60,000 nt of DNA from Apostichopus japonicus. Lineage: Eukaryota; Echinodermata; Holothuroidea; Aspidochirotida; Stichopodidae. The notes beneath the pieces are model-generated. The model did no database searches. It saw only the letters and a list, made by a program, of their open reading frames with translations, and was not told the origin of the DNA. Position 1 is the stretch's first letter. Every line of letters begins with the position of its first letter. Positions 22,601 to 32,246 of the stretch are shown here, piece by piece. A program made the translations under genes and the position numbers. Location of the stretch: assembly GCF_037975245.1 (NCBI RefSeq), contig NC_092580.1, forward strand, positions 7,974,501-8,034,500, in the 5' to 3' direction.

Positions 22601-24458
22601 ACTCGTACTGACAGTATTAGCAGCATCAATATCACGTTTTTCTATAAGATAAAGGTTAAGGTTGGGAACTGTTTGTACTAGAAGAACGATTGCTGTTAAA
22701 GCAAAATATGGGAAGACAGTATGGAGTGGTATTAGCGTTCAGAAACTGACCCAACTGCATGGCTGTCTTAGTTTGCCATGAAATGATTATTCATAGATTG
22801 AAAACTAACAAGCTTTGGAATGGATGAGGAGTGGAGATGGTTTGGTTAATGTAACTTGATTTATACCCTAACAATTAAAAATAACTTTTCTTTGTTTTTA
22901 CTTTCCAGTTCTGCCCCTAGTTATTGTTGCTGTAACCTATGTAACTACTGAAGTTATTTTCAAAGCAAGTTATGCCCGGGAATCTGTGTAAGTAAATATT
23001 AATTTTAATGATTTATAATGACTTTTATTAATGGCAGTGAAAGATTTAGCACTCAGCTACAATTAGTCTCTGTTTTTAAGCTAAATTTACATTTTTTTTT
23101 CGGGTTCTTCAAAGGAAAGTTCACGACATTTAATATTAGTTTAAAAATTGAAACACTTATATCTATTGTACTGACAAGGAGCTATTTGAGTCCATTTAGA
23201 ATGCCACACCATTTACCATCGTATGTCACTTATTATAATTCATGGCAACTTTTCTGCTACAAAGATCAAGGGGCTGTAACCTCTATCCAATGTATTTTGA
23301 TATTTTTACTCGGTAAATTATTTGTTTCTCATAGTAACATGTCGTCTATACCCATCAATGTTTGCTCCACAACTTCCAGTAGGCCTTTCATATATTTTTT
23401 TCATTTATTTCCCCTAAATTTTCCAAAAAATTAAATAACAGTACTTTCTGAAGGCTATTTCATACTCTGCTATGTTTCTTAAACATTAGGAGTATTATTA
23501 ATTAAGATTAATGAAGAAAATTACCTCGCTATATAGTACTATTAAGCTGTTGGTGTGCAAATGCTTTGTTGAGGTTTGAATCTAAGTGACCATAATTTCA
23601 TATTCTAACATATTTGGCCGATTATTTCCAAATAAGTTACATATTTATGATACTTTCCTCCTACAGAAACTCCCTCATGAAAGATCGGGAGCAAGAACAC
23701 AAATCACACACGCACACACACACAGACAAAACAACAAGACAATGATATGCTCCCGTGTCAAAAGTAACGAATCAGCCTATTCTAAATTAGCCTAAAACGT
23801 TTTCGTATGTTGGGAGGGGCTTGTTTGTAACTCTCCTGAACATGGTTAACAATACTTTCTTCCAATATTTTTTTTTGTTTTTTTCATATTTCTTTTCAGT
23901 TGTTTTGTTAATGGTGTATATCCCATCATTGGAGGCGTGGCTATTCCAATTCTGTTCATTGTGGTAACCAACATGGTCCTCTATACACTAGTCGTATGCA
24001 GGCTCTCCAAGCGTGTATCGAATTCAGCTCGAAACGACAAGAGAAAGAGACAGGAACAGGTCAAACGTGTTCAAAACGCAGTTTCTATATTCTTATTGAT
24101 GGGGTTAAGTTGGGGTGTGGGTTATTTTTGTTTCATTCCAGTCGGTAGTAACTTCGCTTTCGCTATTCAGCTCGTATTCGTTGGATTTAATTCTATGCAG
24201 GGCTATTTAATATTCATGTTTTATTGTATGCGTAATCCAGACTTCCGTAAGAGATGGCGCCGTTGGTGCTTCTGTATCTGTCCCGCGACTTTTCCTTTTC
24301 AAAGGTCTCTCTCGTCTAGCATTGTAGCGACTTTCTCAAAGGGGGAAAATTCTTCCTCCCGAAATGCCAAGTTTCAGTCCAGGAATGTCCCCGTGTCCAT
24401 CGTTGAAAGGAGAAGGACGAGCGCTTTTAGGGAGTTGGACAGTCAGTCAGTTGAATAG
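960..24458 (+). CDS. Adhesion GPCR with Calx-beta, HYR, SEA, EGF, GAIN/GPS and 7TM domains (5'-partial)
   Basis: Cell-surface receptor of the adhesion (B2) GPCR class. Exons: 960-1211, 2152-2265, 3084-3329, 3697-3801, 3926-4168, 4888-5001, 5924-6145, 6580-6678, 6957-7193, 7301-7378, 8002-8256, 8597-8673, 9572-9779, 10408-10526, 11179-11395, 12502-12574, 13142-13182, 13438-13587, 14449-14561, 14736-14891, 15547-15732, 16584-17000, 18654-18824, 20114-20238, 21254-21537, 22909-22987, 23900-24458. Every junction is GT-AG and every phase matches. The total is 4,940 nt, giving 1,645 residues plus TAG. Fragment residues: Calx-beta 1-543, linker 544-569, HYR 570-654, SEA region 655-861, EGF 862-899, hormone-receptor-like 900-987, GAIN/GPS 988-1297, 7TM and tail 1298-1645. 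The closest named relative by Calx-beta plus GPS is the ADGRV1 class, but HYR and SEA are not part of vertebrate ADGRV1, so no symbol is given. The start codon and signal peptide are not visible. Exon borders were read by eye and need cDNA support. Confidence 0.93.
2708..2911. mobile_element. Degenerate hAT-like MITE in a receptor intron
   Basis: It starts with CAGTGGCGTAGCTAGAG, a terminus typical of non-autonomous hAT elements. A degraded inverted copy (GCTACCACTCG) ends near 2911. No clean target duplication was found, so the borders are approximate. Confidence 0.35.
4186..4410. repeat. G-rich minisatellite, unit about 33 bp
   Basis: Imperfect tandem copies of a unit built on GGGGAGAAGGCTGGGC start about 18 bp after the 5' splice site of exon 3926-4168. 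Runs of three to six G on the transcribed sense strand could form G-quadruplexes close to the splice site. Confidence 0.7.
5515..5755. repeat. Minisatellite built on CCCACTCACTCTCTGGGCAC
   Basis: About nine imperfect copies of a 22-26 bp unit in the intron between exons 4888-5001 and 5924-6145. An open frame on the plus strand (5424-5831) is produced by the repeat and is not a gene. Confidence 0.75.
7301..8256 (+). CDS. Linker exon and HYR domain exon of the adhesion GPCR
   Basis: Exon 7301-7378 encodes a 26-residue linker that begins like a Calx-beta first strand. It uses the AG at 7299-7300; the AG at 7241-7242 would run into a TAA in the required phase. Exon 8002-8256 encodes one HYR (hyalin repeat) domain in a single phase-1/phase-1 exon. 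It opens with VLVFCPSDTIYS, has the central VKWVPA strand, and ends with the HYR signature MTATDVHS followed by TVCSFIVRVE. HYR is an immunoglobulin-like fold linked to adhesion and is especially common in echinoderm extracellular proteins. Confidence 0.85.
8597..11395 (+). CDS. SEA-domain region of the adhesion GPCR
   Basis: Exons 8597-8673, 9572-9779, 10408-10526 and 11179-11395 encode about 207 residues. The second pair fits a SEA module: YRLSMTMEVEAGF, then TTEYRELRDGMIGQLN (helix), then GFLGVCLRQLSAGSILSILSVEM, with the GS turn where SEA domains can self-cleave. The first pair has a weaker SEA-like shape (VTEFPTEGGSLVSYYLFLE) and may be a degenerate first SEA module. The introns inside both modules (after 8673 and after 10526) are phase 0, which supports an ancient duplication. 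SEA modules often sit near the membrane in mucin-like and adhesion receptors. Confidence 0.7.
9046..9075. repeat. (TG)n/(CGTG)n dinucleotide repeat
   Basis: An alternating purine-pyrimidine tract, TGCGTGCGTGCG followed by TG repeats, in a receptor intron. This is the type of tract that can adopt Z-DNA. Confidence 0.8.
9170..9312. repeat. Polypurine G/A minisatellite
   Basis: An almost uninterrupted purine strand with repeats of GAGAAGAGGAGGGGTTGG, ending in a G9 run. It lies in the intron before exon 9572-9779. Mirror-like purine tracts of this kind can form triplex DNA. Confidence 0.75.
10589..10622. repeat. (AT)n repeat
   Basis: A run of AT dinucleotides with one GT interruption, about 60 bp after exon 10408-10526. 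Confidence 0.85.
12502..13182 (+). CDS. EGF-like domain, two exons, of the adhesion GPCR
   Basis: Exon 12502-12574 gives ICDGTCRGNGICFVPAGGYV and exon 13142-13182 gives CHAGFTGIRCCER. They join through a phase-2 intron. Six or more cysteines in EGF order and the GF.G..C ending are visible. The second exon is only 41 nt long and its 3' splice site is preceded by a 20-bp tandem array, described separately. Confidence 0.85.
12655..12875. mobile_element. Small inverted-repeat element with four GTCCTCGG motifs
   Basis: The left part (TTTGTATTCTGACCGAGGAC, ending 12692) is the reverse complement, with few mismatches, of the right part starting at 12826. The motif GTCCTCGG or its complement occurs at 12685, 12712, 12748 and 12826. 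The structure looks like a short MITE inside the intron that splits the EGF domain. Borders are approximate and no target duplication was identified. Confidence 0.5.
12981..13140 (+). repeat. 20-bp tandem array ending at a 3' splice site
   Basis: Seven identical 20-bp units (CATCTATGCTGTTATTTTCA) fill 13001-13140, preceded by one divergent unit at 12981-13000. The array abuts the EGF exon at 13142. The last unit is followed by G, making the TTTTCAG acceptor, while every other unit is followed by C and lacks AG. The array is therefore a multiplied branch-point/pyrimidine tract. Short frames translating it (12902-13266) are artefacts. Confidence 0.95.
13438..14561 (+). CDS. Hormone-receptor-like segment between EGF and GAIN
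   Basis: Exons 13438-13587 and 14449-14561. The order of features (VGLVGEEIFTLEPNPC, then LYSNCVRTPNNPVWNETGINC) resembles the Cys/Trp spacing of the HormR/HRM module that precedes the GAIN domain in many adhesion GPCRs. Without a profile search I cannot tell a divergent HormR module from a lineage-specific linker. The exit phase is 0, as in the GAIN exons that follow. Confidence 0.6.
13629..13700. repeat. Short G-rich tandem repeat
   Basis: Two to three copies of a unit GTGAGAGGAGGGGATG(ATG)TGGACAGGGAG, about 40 bp after exon 13438-13587. Confidence 0.7.
14005..14245. repeat. Dispersed repeat with nuclear-receptor half-site cluster, copy 1 (two units)
   Basis: Two tandem units of about 155-170 bp contain phrases such as AAAACCTTGTAAACACGATA, with a cluster of AGGTCA half-sites in each. 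Unit 1 has half-sites at 14058, 14065, 14075 and 14085, so the spacings are 1, 4 and 4. Unit 2 has AGGTCA at 14214 and 14234 and AGGTCG at 14224, again spaced by 4. Relatives occur near 35.9-36.1 kb and 57.9-58.0 kb. This copy sits in the intron before exon 14449-14561. Confidence 0.8.
14736..18824 (+). CDS. GAIN domain with GPS autoproteolysis motif
   Basis: Exons 14736-14891, 15547-15732, 16584-17000 and 18654-18824, all phase 0. The first two give the helical subdomain A, the third gives most of the beta-rich subdomain B, and the fourth gives the GPS: CTFWSFNADGGRGNWSTDGC, then MCECTHLTNFAVLM. The HLT triad is intact, so cleavage between Leu and Thr is expected from the family mechanism, leaving a tethered agonist that starts TNFAVLM. 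The third exon contains RRVKRR (16872-16889), a furin-like basic site inside the GAIN fold. Its 3' border is the seed of a ten-copy 113-bp array. Confidence 0.92.
16095..16290. repeat. Degenerate TTATGTACTTG tandem repeat
   Basis: Roughly a dozen imperfect copies of an 11-14 bp unit (CTTGTTATGTAC) in the intron before exon 16584-17000. Confidence 0.65.
16917..18043 (+). repeat. 113-bp tandem array copying a GAIN exon end with its 5' splice site
   Basis: Ten units spaced exactly 113 bp apart; the word CTGTCATG recurs at 16921, 17034, 17147, 17260, 17373, 17486, 17599, 17712, 17825 and 17938. The first unit is the last about 80 nt of exon 16584-17000 plus the GTGAGTTCTACCTGA donor region. The other nine lie downstream in the intron, each with an exon-like segment and the same GTGAGT donor. 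Copies differ at only a few positions (ATC/ACC, GGCAGT/GGCAAT). Reading through any donor gives VSST and then TGA, so only the first donor, or a fully spliced product, keeps the frame. Confidence 0.97.
19456..19859. mobile_element. hAT-like MITE with CATAGGCGTAG termini
   Basis: It starts CATAGGCGTAG at 19456 and ends with the reverse complement CTACGCCTATG at 19859, about 404 bp. The segment GGGGCTGTAACGACTTGCCC near the left end is shared, inverted, with 52342-52399. No convincing target duplication is left, so the copy is probably old. Confidence 0.55.
20114..24458 (+). CDS. Seven-transmembrane (7tm_2) domain and cytoplasmic tail
   Basis: Exons 20114-20238 (TM1), 21254-21537 (TM2, TM3 and start of TM4), 22909-22987 (TM4) and 23900-24458 (TM5-TM7 and tail). 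Family hallmarks include CWMLVEGVNMY in TM3, the ECL2 cysteine in ESVCFVNG, LLMGLSWGVGY in TM6 and NSMQGYLIFMFYCMRNPDFR in TM7/helix 8. The tail of roughly 80 residues after helix 8 is basic and Ser-rich (SRNVPVSIVERRRTSAF) and ends SQSVE, which does not clearly match a PDZ-binding C-terminus. The stop is TAG at 24456-24458. Confidence 0.95.
22110..22430. repeat. Dispersed repeat related to 47.6-48.3 kb
   Basis: Phrases such as ATGAAATTAAAAGGACATGT and GTCTGCACTGAGGAG are shared with the duplicated units at 47.6-48.3 kb (ATGAAGTTAAAGGA, CCTGCACTGAGGAG). It lies in the intron inside TM4. The family is not recognised. Confidence 0.45.
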
Positions 24459-25565
24459 TAAATCTAAATCTGACCTGCATGTGATATGCTTGCTCTGACA
24501 TTTCACCTATTCATGAATTAATGTTATCTCCTCACCATGATCTACTAGTCTCCTCTGGGAAGCTTTATAGCTACAGTAAGAATCATCTCTTCCTGCACCC
24601 CTCCCCCTCCTCCTCCCCTAGCATCCCATACCTCTTTAGTTATGATTCAAAACTTCTCTTTAATCTCAATGCTTTCATAGAAGCTATAGTTATTATGTAT
24701 TCTTAATTATGTATTCTTAATACAAAGTAAAAAGGTTCAGATCTAATAGAGCTCAATTATTTCTCAAGAAAAGTGTTCTGATTTGTCATCCCCGGTCGAA
24801 TGAGACTTTGTAAATATTCAATAAAATTAAAACATTTGCAGCTACAACAACATTTTTAGTTTGATGAAGCTATATAAACTAGAAACATCACATTGAGAAG
24901 GTCAGGACAGCTAATAGCTGGAAAATGTTGGATTTCCATTTGGGAAGGTTTAAGCCTTTGTGTTTATTCATATTCTTTTTGCACTCGCTTGTACAACCAC
25001 ATTTATTTTATTGTAATTTGAATGTAAATTAGCAATTTTTATATTGTTTATGCTTTATTTATACTCTAAATATGCTTCAGAATGCATAATTTGCCACATG
25101 TAAACTTTTATTTTATGTCATGATAGGTTCATAAAAGGTAGTGAAAACAATTGTTAATATCAACAGCAGCTATAGTAGAGCCTATTTATGTTTAATTGGC
25201 ATCACAATATTTTACCTTGTCACATCGCAGCATTAATTTTAGTTGTAAATGAAATTCATTATTATATAACCAGAATTATTCAAATTGTATCATATATACA
25301 CAATTTCAAGCTTGCATTTCATCTGTAAAACAAGCATTTGTTGCATTTTTATTGTTATATTTGTTGTATTTTTTCGTATTTGTAATATAAATCAGACGGA
25401 CAGACCAATGGACATAACACAATTTTCTTAATTTGTTGACTATGATCAGGCTTTAGTTTAGAGATCAAAGTTTACACATCTAATTATTTTCATAAAAACA
25501 GATGAAGGGTATTTATGTACGTACAATGCTTCATTTAGTTTGATTTCTTAAAGTTTTGGACTTTA
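24459..25565 (+). terminator. 3' UTR and downstream region with candidate poly(A) signal
   Basis: AT-rich non-coding sequence follows the receptor stop codon. An AATAAA at 24820-24825 is the first good poly(A) signal, about 365 nt after the stop. Nothing else was recognised before the dispersed repeat that starts near 25566. The cleavage site cannot be fixed from sequence alone. Confidence 0.45.
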
Positions 25566-27584
25566 GGCCCAGCATGCAGGGGTGAAGGGGGGAGGGTCAC
25601 AGGTAGCCTGGAGAGGGGTGTGACTGAGGAGGGGGTGATAACTTCCCTTGAAGAAATTGCTGTACGTATAACTACTGATGCTTAAATATGAAATGGTGCG
25701 ATCTTTTGCAACTTATACAGAACATTTATTTTCAAGAAATTTCAAAATCGTCATAAAGATGGAAACATTTCCTTAATTTTGTTCATTAGACTTTTAGAGA
25801 TTAATTTCCCACATCTTCAAAAATTAATCACACAAAAAACGTATTATAATCTACTGGGCGGGTGTGGAGGGGAGGGAGGGGTGTCCTTCTAAAACTATTG
25901 CCAGATGCTTGTTACGTGAGAGTCCATATCTGGATGCATAAATTCCCAACCATGTAATAACAATAACAAATATTTATAATGCGCACGTATACACGCAGCC
26001 AAAGGTGTTCACGGTGCAACGTAGGATATCTTTTATGACTTTGCAGCTGACGTTCTCATTATAAAATTTGCTGTCTTAAGAAGTATTTCGTTAATTATAT
26101 ATACATGCATCTATTTTTTTAATATGGGGGGTGCCTTGTTTGCTCTGTAACATCCACAACAATTAAATGATATACATTCACATATTTCTAAATTCATTTT
26201 GTATCTGAACAATGATTGTCACTTAGATTATCATCCTACCGCAACTTAAATAACTTTATTGAAACATTTTATGCTTCAATGTAAGCCATTTTCCGTGTTC
26301 GATGGAATCCAACCCTCTCCCCATGTGTACGCGCATGTTTATCTTTTCCAAGTCGGCAGTGTAATCGTGGTACTCAGGTTTGAATCTTGTGGTAATTGCT
26401 AGGAAAACTAATATTTTAACACAGTTGTTCAATAGAGACAAACAATGGCTTGTATTGGCCTCCGTAGAATTTACAAGTGTCTCAAAATCTCGTCAATTGC
26501 ATCGTTTTCTGAACAAATTTCAATATTGGTTTTATTAACAAAGCTTGCAGCAACTATACTGAAACACAAAATTAGATATAGATATTTTCATGGAGACGAA
26601 CGGAAGCCACGAAATCTACCAACATAATGCATGGAAGGCCCAAAGTCAACATCAGTGTTAATTCATAACATTAGGTTCACTAAATGCTCAATTTGAGCAT
26701 TTTCGCCCGGTTTCCGTCGGGGCAACTGGGACTGACTGACTGAGACCGACTGACTACTACTACTACTTACTGACTTGTTGACTCTCTTCGGAAAATTGAA
26801 TTTCAATTATTCTCACCTTTAGTCCCTAAAATGTTTTGCAAACGATCGTAAATTATCTTTTCGGTATTCTTCTGGATTTATCGCCATCGAAAAATTAGCA
26901 GCATATTTAAAGAAACTGTAAATTATGTAAATGTTTAGCTGAAAATGAACACATAAAAGTTATATTTGGGTTACTCGAGGCTTCAGCGAATGAAAATATT
27001 TGTTTCCCGGGGCGACTCATTTCGGGCGCAAACATATTATTCCTAAATAGAAAGCATATCGACTTACACAGACATGAAAGAAATGTCAATTTATTATCTG
27101 TGCTCTCTCCAAAAACCACGATTTTCATCGCAATATTTGTAAGTCTATCAGCACTTGCCTACGGAAGCTTACGTATGCCATCATTGCCAGGAAATGTTAT
27201 CGTTATTACTAACTAGCCTTCCCGCATAATAAATATACCAGATATCACATAGTGTATATTGACAAACCCACACAAATATCATGCAGCAATTTTGGTTGCT
27301 TTGTAGTTGATCATAAAATAATGTTGGAACTTGAACTAATTAAACATATGACGTCATGGTGATGTAACAATTACTGCCTGTAAAAGTAAAAAAAAACACG
27401 CTAATTCTATATCACTTCTGTTTTAAAAAATTAGATCCAATCACTTTAACAAAGGAATTCGGGAATAGGTGAACCACTATGATGTGACCTCCACTAAAAC
27501 AATAACGGAGACATAACGGAATTTAGTTGTCAGATGAAGAAGAATTAAAGAACAATGTAAGGGTCATGAAGATGACGTCATTAA
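25566..27584. repeat. Dispersed repeat, copy 1, with intact P-element target site
   Basis: About 2 kb that is similar along its length to 28246-33286 once the P-like element is removed. Shared landmarks include GGCTTGTATTGGCCTCCGTA (26444 and 28903), TTACTAACTAGCCTTC and GACGTCATGGTGATGTAACA. The sequence CCTACGGA at 27158-27165 is the unoccupied counterpart of the duplicated target site in copy 2. No coding frame with a recognisable domain was found. Confidence 0.75.
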
Positions 27585-29718
27585 ATACTGATAATAACTG
27601 TCAACAAGCTTCAAATTATTTCACATTCAACAGGAATTCTAAATCAAATCCATTCATTGAATTCGTTTTCTCTTAGCATATAGGAAGAAACTACAGACAA
27701 ACTCAGGAACTGTATAGTTTTAGGCAAAGAGTTCGCATTTCTGATTATGGTCAGGTATATACTGCACGGAAAGTGATAAATTGGTGCTGGTACCAAAAGT
27801 TACTGATTGCACTAACTTTCAACTTTACAACCCACAAAGGCCTTTTCAGTTTGATGATGGCATTATCAGGCGTTCGAATTATTGTAAAAAATAGCACATT
27901 GAATTTGTTAATCCAGGGAACTTACGCAACAGCTAACTGTTCAAACAAAGTAGCATGTGTTACAAATCCTCCCCCCCCCCCACCCACCCCCCCATTAACA
28001 TGGCCATATAAGCTATTCTTAGGTGGAGTACGTTTTGAATTTGTACACTGGTAGTCTAGGAGATGGACCTATCAGGAGGTGTCCAAGGGGGTCTGGAAAT
28101 GGGGTCTAAGGTGAGGGGTGTCCCTCTCCCCTTTGAGAATCTTTTATATGAAAGGTTTCTTAAGTATGAAATGGTACAATGTTTGCACCTTTAAAGCACT
28201 TTAAATTCGCCTGTAGACCTACAAACTTTTCTTATTAATTGTAGGCCAGTGCAGGGGTGAATGGGGAAGGACGGGGGGGGGGGGGAGCTGGGCTATGGTA
28301 AGTTGAGGGCTGGACGCTTCCATTGCAGAATTATTTTGCAAAATTAAGGGTACGTAAATGCGAAATAATGCGATCTTTTGTAACTCACACATAACATTTA
28401 GTTTCAAGAAATGTCAATGCCGTCACACGAGATTTTCAAATTTTATGCATCTCAAAAAGGTAATCAATCACACAACAAACAAATTAAGATATACAGAGGG
28501 AGTGGGAAAGTGGGGTTTCCTGTTAAAACTATTGCCAGATGGTTGTTACGTGAGGGCTCGTATCTGGGCGCAGAAGGTAATTTACGTTACTAATAAACTC
28601 TAAACCAGGTTGGCTGAGTTTTGTGACTTTTGCAGCTGACTTTTTGTTTCTTTTGTATCTTCAAGTTATTTTGTATCTTTCTTTATTCTTTAATTTTTTT
28701 TGTGGCGCATGGGTTGGGGGACATTCGTCGGAACCACCCCCTCCCACCACCCACCCACCCCATCCCCTTTGTGCGAGCAAGTGAATCTTTTCCAAGTCGG
28801 CAGTGTATTTGTGGTATTCAGATTTGAATCATTCGATAATATGCACTAATAGTAAAAGCAATGTATAATAGCTTAACGCAATTGATCATTAGAGACAAAC
28901 AATGGCTTGTATTGGCCTCCGTAGAATTTAAGAATGTCTTGAGATCTCGTCAAATGCATCGTTTCCTGAGCAAATTTCAATATTGATTATATTAACAATA
29001 CCTCCATCCACCTTACTGAAGCAAATAATAAGAGATAACTATTTTCATGAAGACGAACGAAAGCCAAGAAATTTAGCAACATAATGCATGGAAGGCCCAA
29101 AGTCAACATCAGTGTTAATTTATAACATTAGGTTCACTAAATGCTCAATTGAGCAGCTTCGAACGGTTTCCGTCGGGGAAATAATCGAATTTCGATTATT
29201 TACACTTTTAGTCCTTAAAATGTGCCAGATACGTTCACAAATTATCGTTTTGATATTCGTATGGAATCAGCGCCATCGAAATATTAGCCGCATCTCTTCT
29301 GAAACTCTGTAAATTATTTAATATTTAGCTGAAAATGAACATATATATTTGGGTTACTCGAAGCTTCACGGAATGAAATTATCTATTTCTCGGGGTGACT
29401 CATTTCGAGCCCAAAACAATTGTCAAAAAGTCGTTATTCCTATATAGAAAGAGAACACATGAACATACACAGAGGTATAAGTAATGTTAATCTCTTAGAT
29501 GTACTTTTTCTAAAAACAACGGTTTTCTTCCCGATTTTTTAATGTCACCTGATAGAAAAAGTCAGCACTTACCTACGGACAGAGCCTTATATAGAGAGAG
29601 TTGCGACAACTCGGGTCCCGGAATTTTCGATCACGTGACCTCATGGCACCATTTTGGGGCCAACTAATTCTGCAACAACGTACGTTCGAGCAGTCAGCAT
29701 ATGCGCTGCCATCACAAA

Positions 29719-29871
29719 ATGCCTGGCTGTTCAGCGTGGGGCTGTTCAAATCGTCCCGAAAACGGTTCAAAACTTTTCAGATTCCCAACAAACCTAGATA
29801 GGAGGAAAACATGGGAGGCAAAAGTAAACAGGCTTCACTGGAAGGCGAACTCCAATCACAAACTTTGTGAT
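29719..29871 (+). pseudogene. THAP zinc-finger first exon of a P-like transposase
   Basis: 51 codons from ATG at 29719: MPGCSAWGCSNRP, then LFRFPTNLDRRKTWEAKVNR, ending HKLCD before a GTGAGT donor at 29872. The C-x4-C pair, the FRFP motif, the invariant Trp and the third Cys match the THAP C2CH DNA-binding domain. The last ligand (His, as in CxxHF) would come from a following exon. No such exon was recognised in the element, so the gene looks incomplete. In P elements this domain binds subterminal transposon DNA. Confidence 0.8.
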
Positions 29872-30400
29872 GTGAGTACTTCACCTAGGCCTAGTACAAT
29901 GAACTAAGATTCGTAACACTAGGCCTAGCCTAGTCCATAACCACAGGGATGTAAGTCTTCCGTATTTTTACGGAAATCCGTTTTTTTTTTTAATTCCAAT
30001 AAAGTTCCACAAAATTGTACAAATATCAAATACACAACGCGGCAAAAATGCCTGGCCCGTTGCAGCAAGCTAACTTCAATTTTCACTCATCGATCAACCA
30101 AAATACCATTTCCTGTTACACATCGCATTGCACTGTACAACATTGTGTGTGCCATGTGAACATCGTTGCGTACGTGCGAACTTCAAATCGCCATAGCTCA
30201 TTTCTGTCGTTGAAAAACCTTGCCTAATTCTCGTTGATTCGTAACTGCTGGTGCTCGACATAAGTTTCGGAAATAACGCTTGTGATATTTGTGAGCGGGT
30301 AAATCTACGGGATACGCATATGAGAGTCGATATTCGTGATCGCTTTCAAATGTGAGACTGTTTTTTATTCCGGATTTCGCTGCGACGTATTCGTTACTTG

Positions 30401-30541
30401 GAGCTAGCCTAACATAACGATAGTGTGTAAGTAGTCAGAACTAGGGGTATGATGTGTTAGAGCGCTAATATACTTTTGAGCTAGCCTAACATGACGATAG
30501 TGCGTAAGTATTCAGAGCTAGGAGTAGGATGCGTTAGGACG
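30401..30541. repeat. 64-bp direct repeat inside the P-like element
   Basis: Two copies (30401-30464 and 30478-30541) of a unit starting GAGCTAGCCTAACATAACGA, with about ten differences. They are separated by 13 bp. Confidence 0.85.
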
Positions 30542-32116
30542 ACATTTCCCCGGTTTCTCCGAATAGTTTTCCGGGTTTTCTTTGGCTGCACTTACATCCC
30601 TGATAACCAGGACTGTGGGTTACACCACACAGTCCTTACAGCTATGTATGGTGCACTGTGCAGTGTACATACACGCATAGTTAACATCACAGAAAACAGC
30701 ATAAATTTCAGGCATGAAAATGGTCTATTTTTAACAAGTTCTGATCAAGAAAGTTGCGATGTTGGGATGAGATCTGTTATAAGGTGCATAAAAATATCTC
30801 TGCAAAGTTTAGTGGGTATATTCCTTAAATTGAAGGCTCCAGCGTGGCAAGACAAATCGGGGATCTACGAAGCACAGTGTGCAATACAAATCACCAAGGG
30901 CTAGCCTAGCCCCCTAATGAAAAACTGCTTGGCTCCATTGAGTCATGAGCTTGTTCGGATTACTATTTATGAAAATTTGGGTGGCGATCTGGCAGACCAT
31001 TGAAATGATTAATCATTCTGCTTTGCACTTGATGATTTGAATTGAACTGGTCCAGAACTCCACTATCTTTTATGAAATAATATTGAAAAATTAGGTTACT
31101 AAAATATCACTGTAGGCTAGGTAAAAATATTTCCTAGAACATTGTGTCCTGTTAGAGGATAGCAGGTAAAACTAACAGAGTCAACTGAAAACCATAGGCC
31201 AAATTAGGCTCAGGAATCATGTTTGTCCATGTCATACATAGGTACGGTATACAGATCCTAATTCACATTCTTACAACCGGGCAGTTCCAAGCAAAAGAGG
31301 ACATAACCCAGGAAATTCAATTTGACTGAGCCTAGGCCTAGCATTTTACCATGGTTGGCGGGCAACTCACCCCCCCCCCCCCAGCAATCCCCCCCAAAAG
31401 AAAACTTCTCTAATTTTCGACTTCTGACAACATATTTATGCTTCTGTTGGGGGAGGGGTTGTCCGGGGGGTGTTGTCTGGTCACGATTACCTTATCCATT
31501 AATAATAGAAGCCCATGCCTAGTAATAGAGGCTCAATTGGTATTTTGAAGAATTTCTGACTTTTTGGATCCTATAGTATATAGATGCAGCTTTTTCAAGT
31601 TATTAGACATAAAATTCGTAGATAAAAGCCTGACTCTCATACAAAAATATTCTGAAGTAGATCTTTTCAAATTCCAGCAGCAGCTTAGTTCTCATAACGC
31701 TGAAATATCCTACTCACATATACCATATATTTGCGATGTGAGTTCCAGATTAGTGTAAATTCCTTACAGCACCCAGTTTGGATCATATTATGGTGGTAAA
31801 GTCCTGTCAGCTGCAATTTATTATTCGTATTTCATACATTTGAAATAAAGTGTTGCATGAAAATCTTCATTTGTTTTACTTTAGTATTTGTCTGTTTACT
31901 CTTTGTCTGTTTAAATTGTATTTTTTACTGGACTTATGGGTTACACATCTTAAACGTGTTAAGGCATAAATGTGTAATGCCTGGTAGGAATTCTAGATAT
32001 ACTTCCACAATTTTGTCCGTATATACTGTAAATGCCCTTCCCTTGCCCTATTTCATTGCCCTATTTCCCGGCAGAGAGTTATATTAAACAGATATGCAGA
32101 GGATTGTGCAAGTAAC

Positions 32117-32246
32117 CACAATGTAATCATGATTGTAATCACGATTACATTACAATGTAATCGTAATCGATTACTTCAACTTTAGGCTGTAATCGTAATC
32201 ATACATTCTCAAGTAATCGTAATCGATTACATTCAGATGTAATCGC
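32117..32246. repeat. Cluster of TAATC/GATTA words near the right end of the P-like element
   Basis: About ten TAATC or GATTA motifs in 130 bp, several arranged as TAATCGTAATCGATTA palindromes (for example near 32158-32174 and 32214-32230). It may be a simple-repeat array or the remnant of a nested MITE. The core resembles Otx/Bicoid-class homeodomain half-sites; any binding is inference. Confidence 0.75.

Noticed and set aside
30491-30904. 137-codon frame inside the P-like element as transposase core
   Set aside because: No recognisable RNase-H-like or GTP-binding motif of P transposases, and it overlaps a direct repeat; not annotated as coding.
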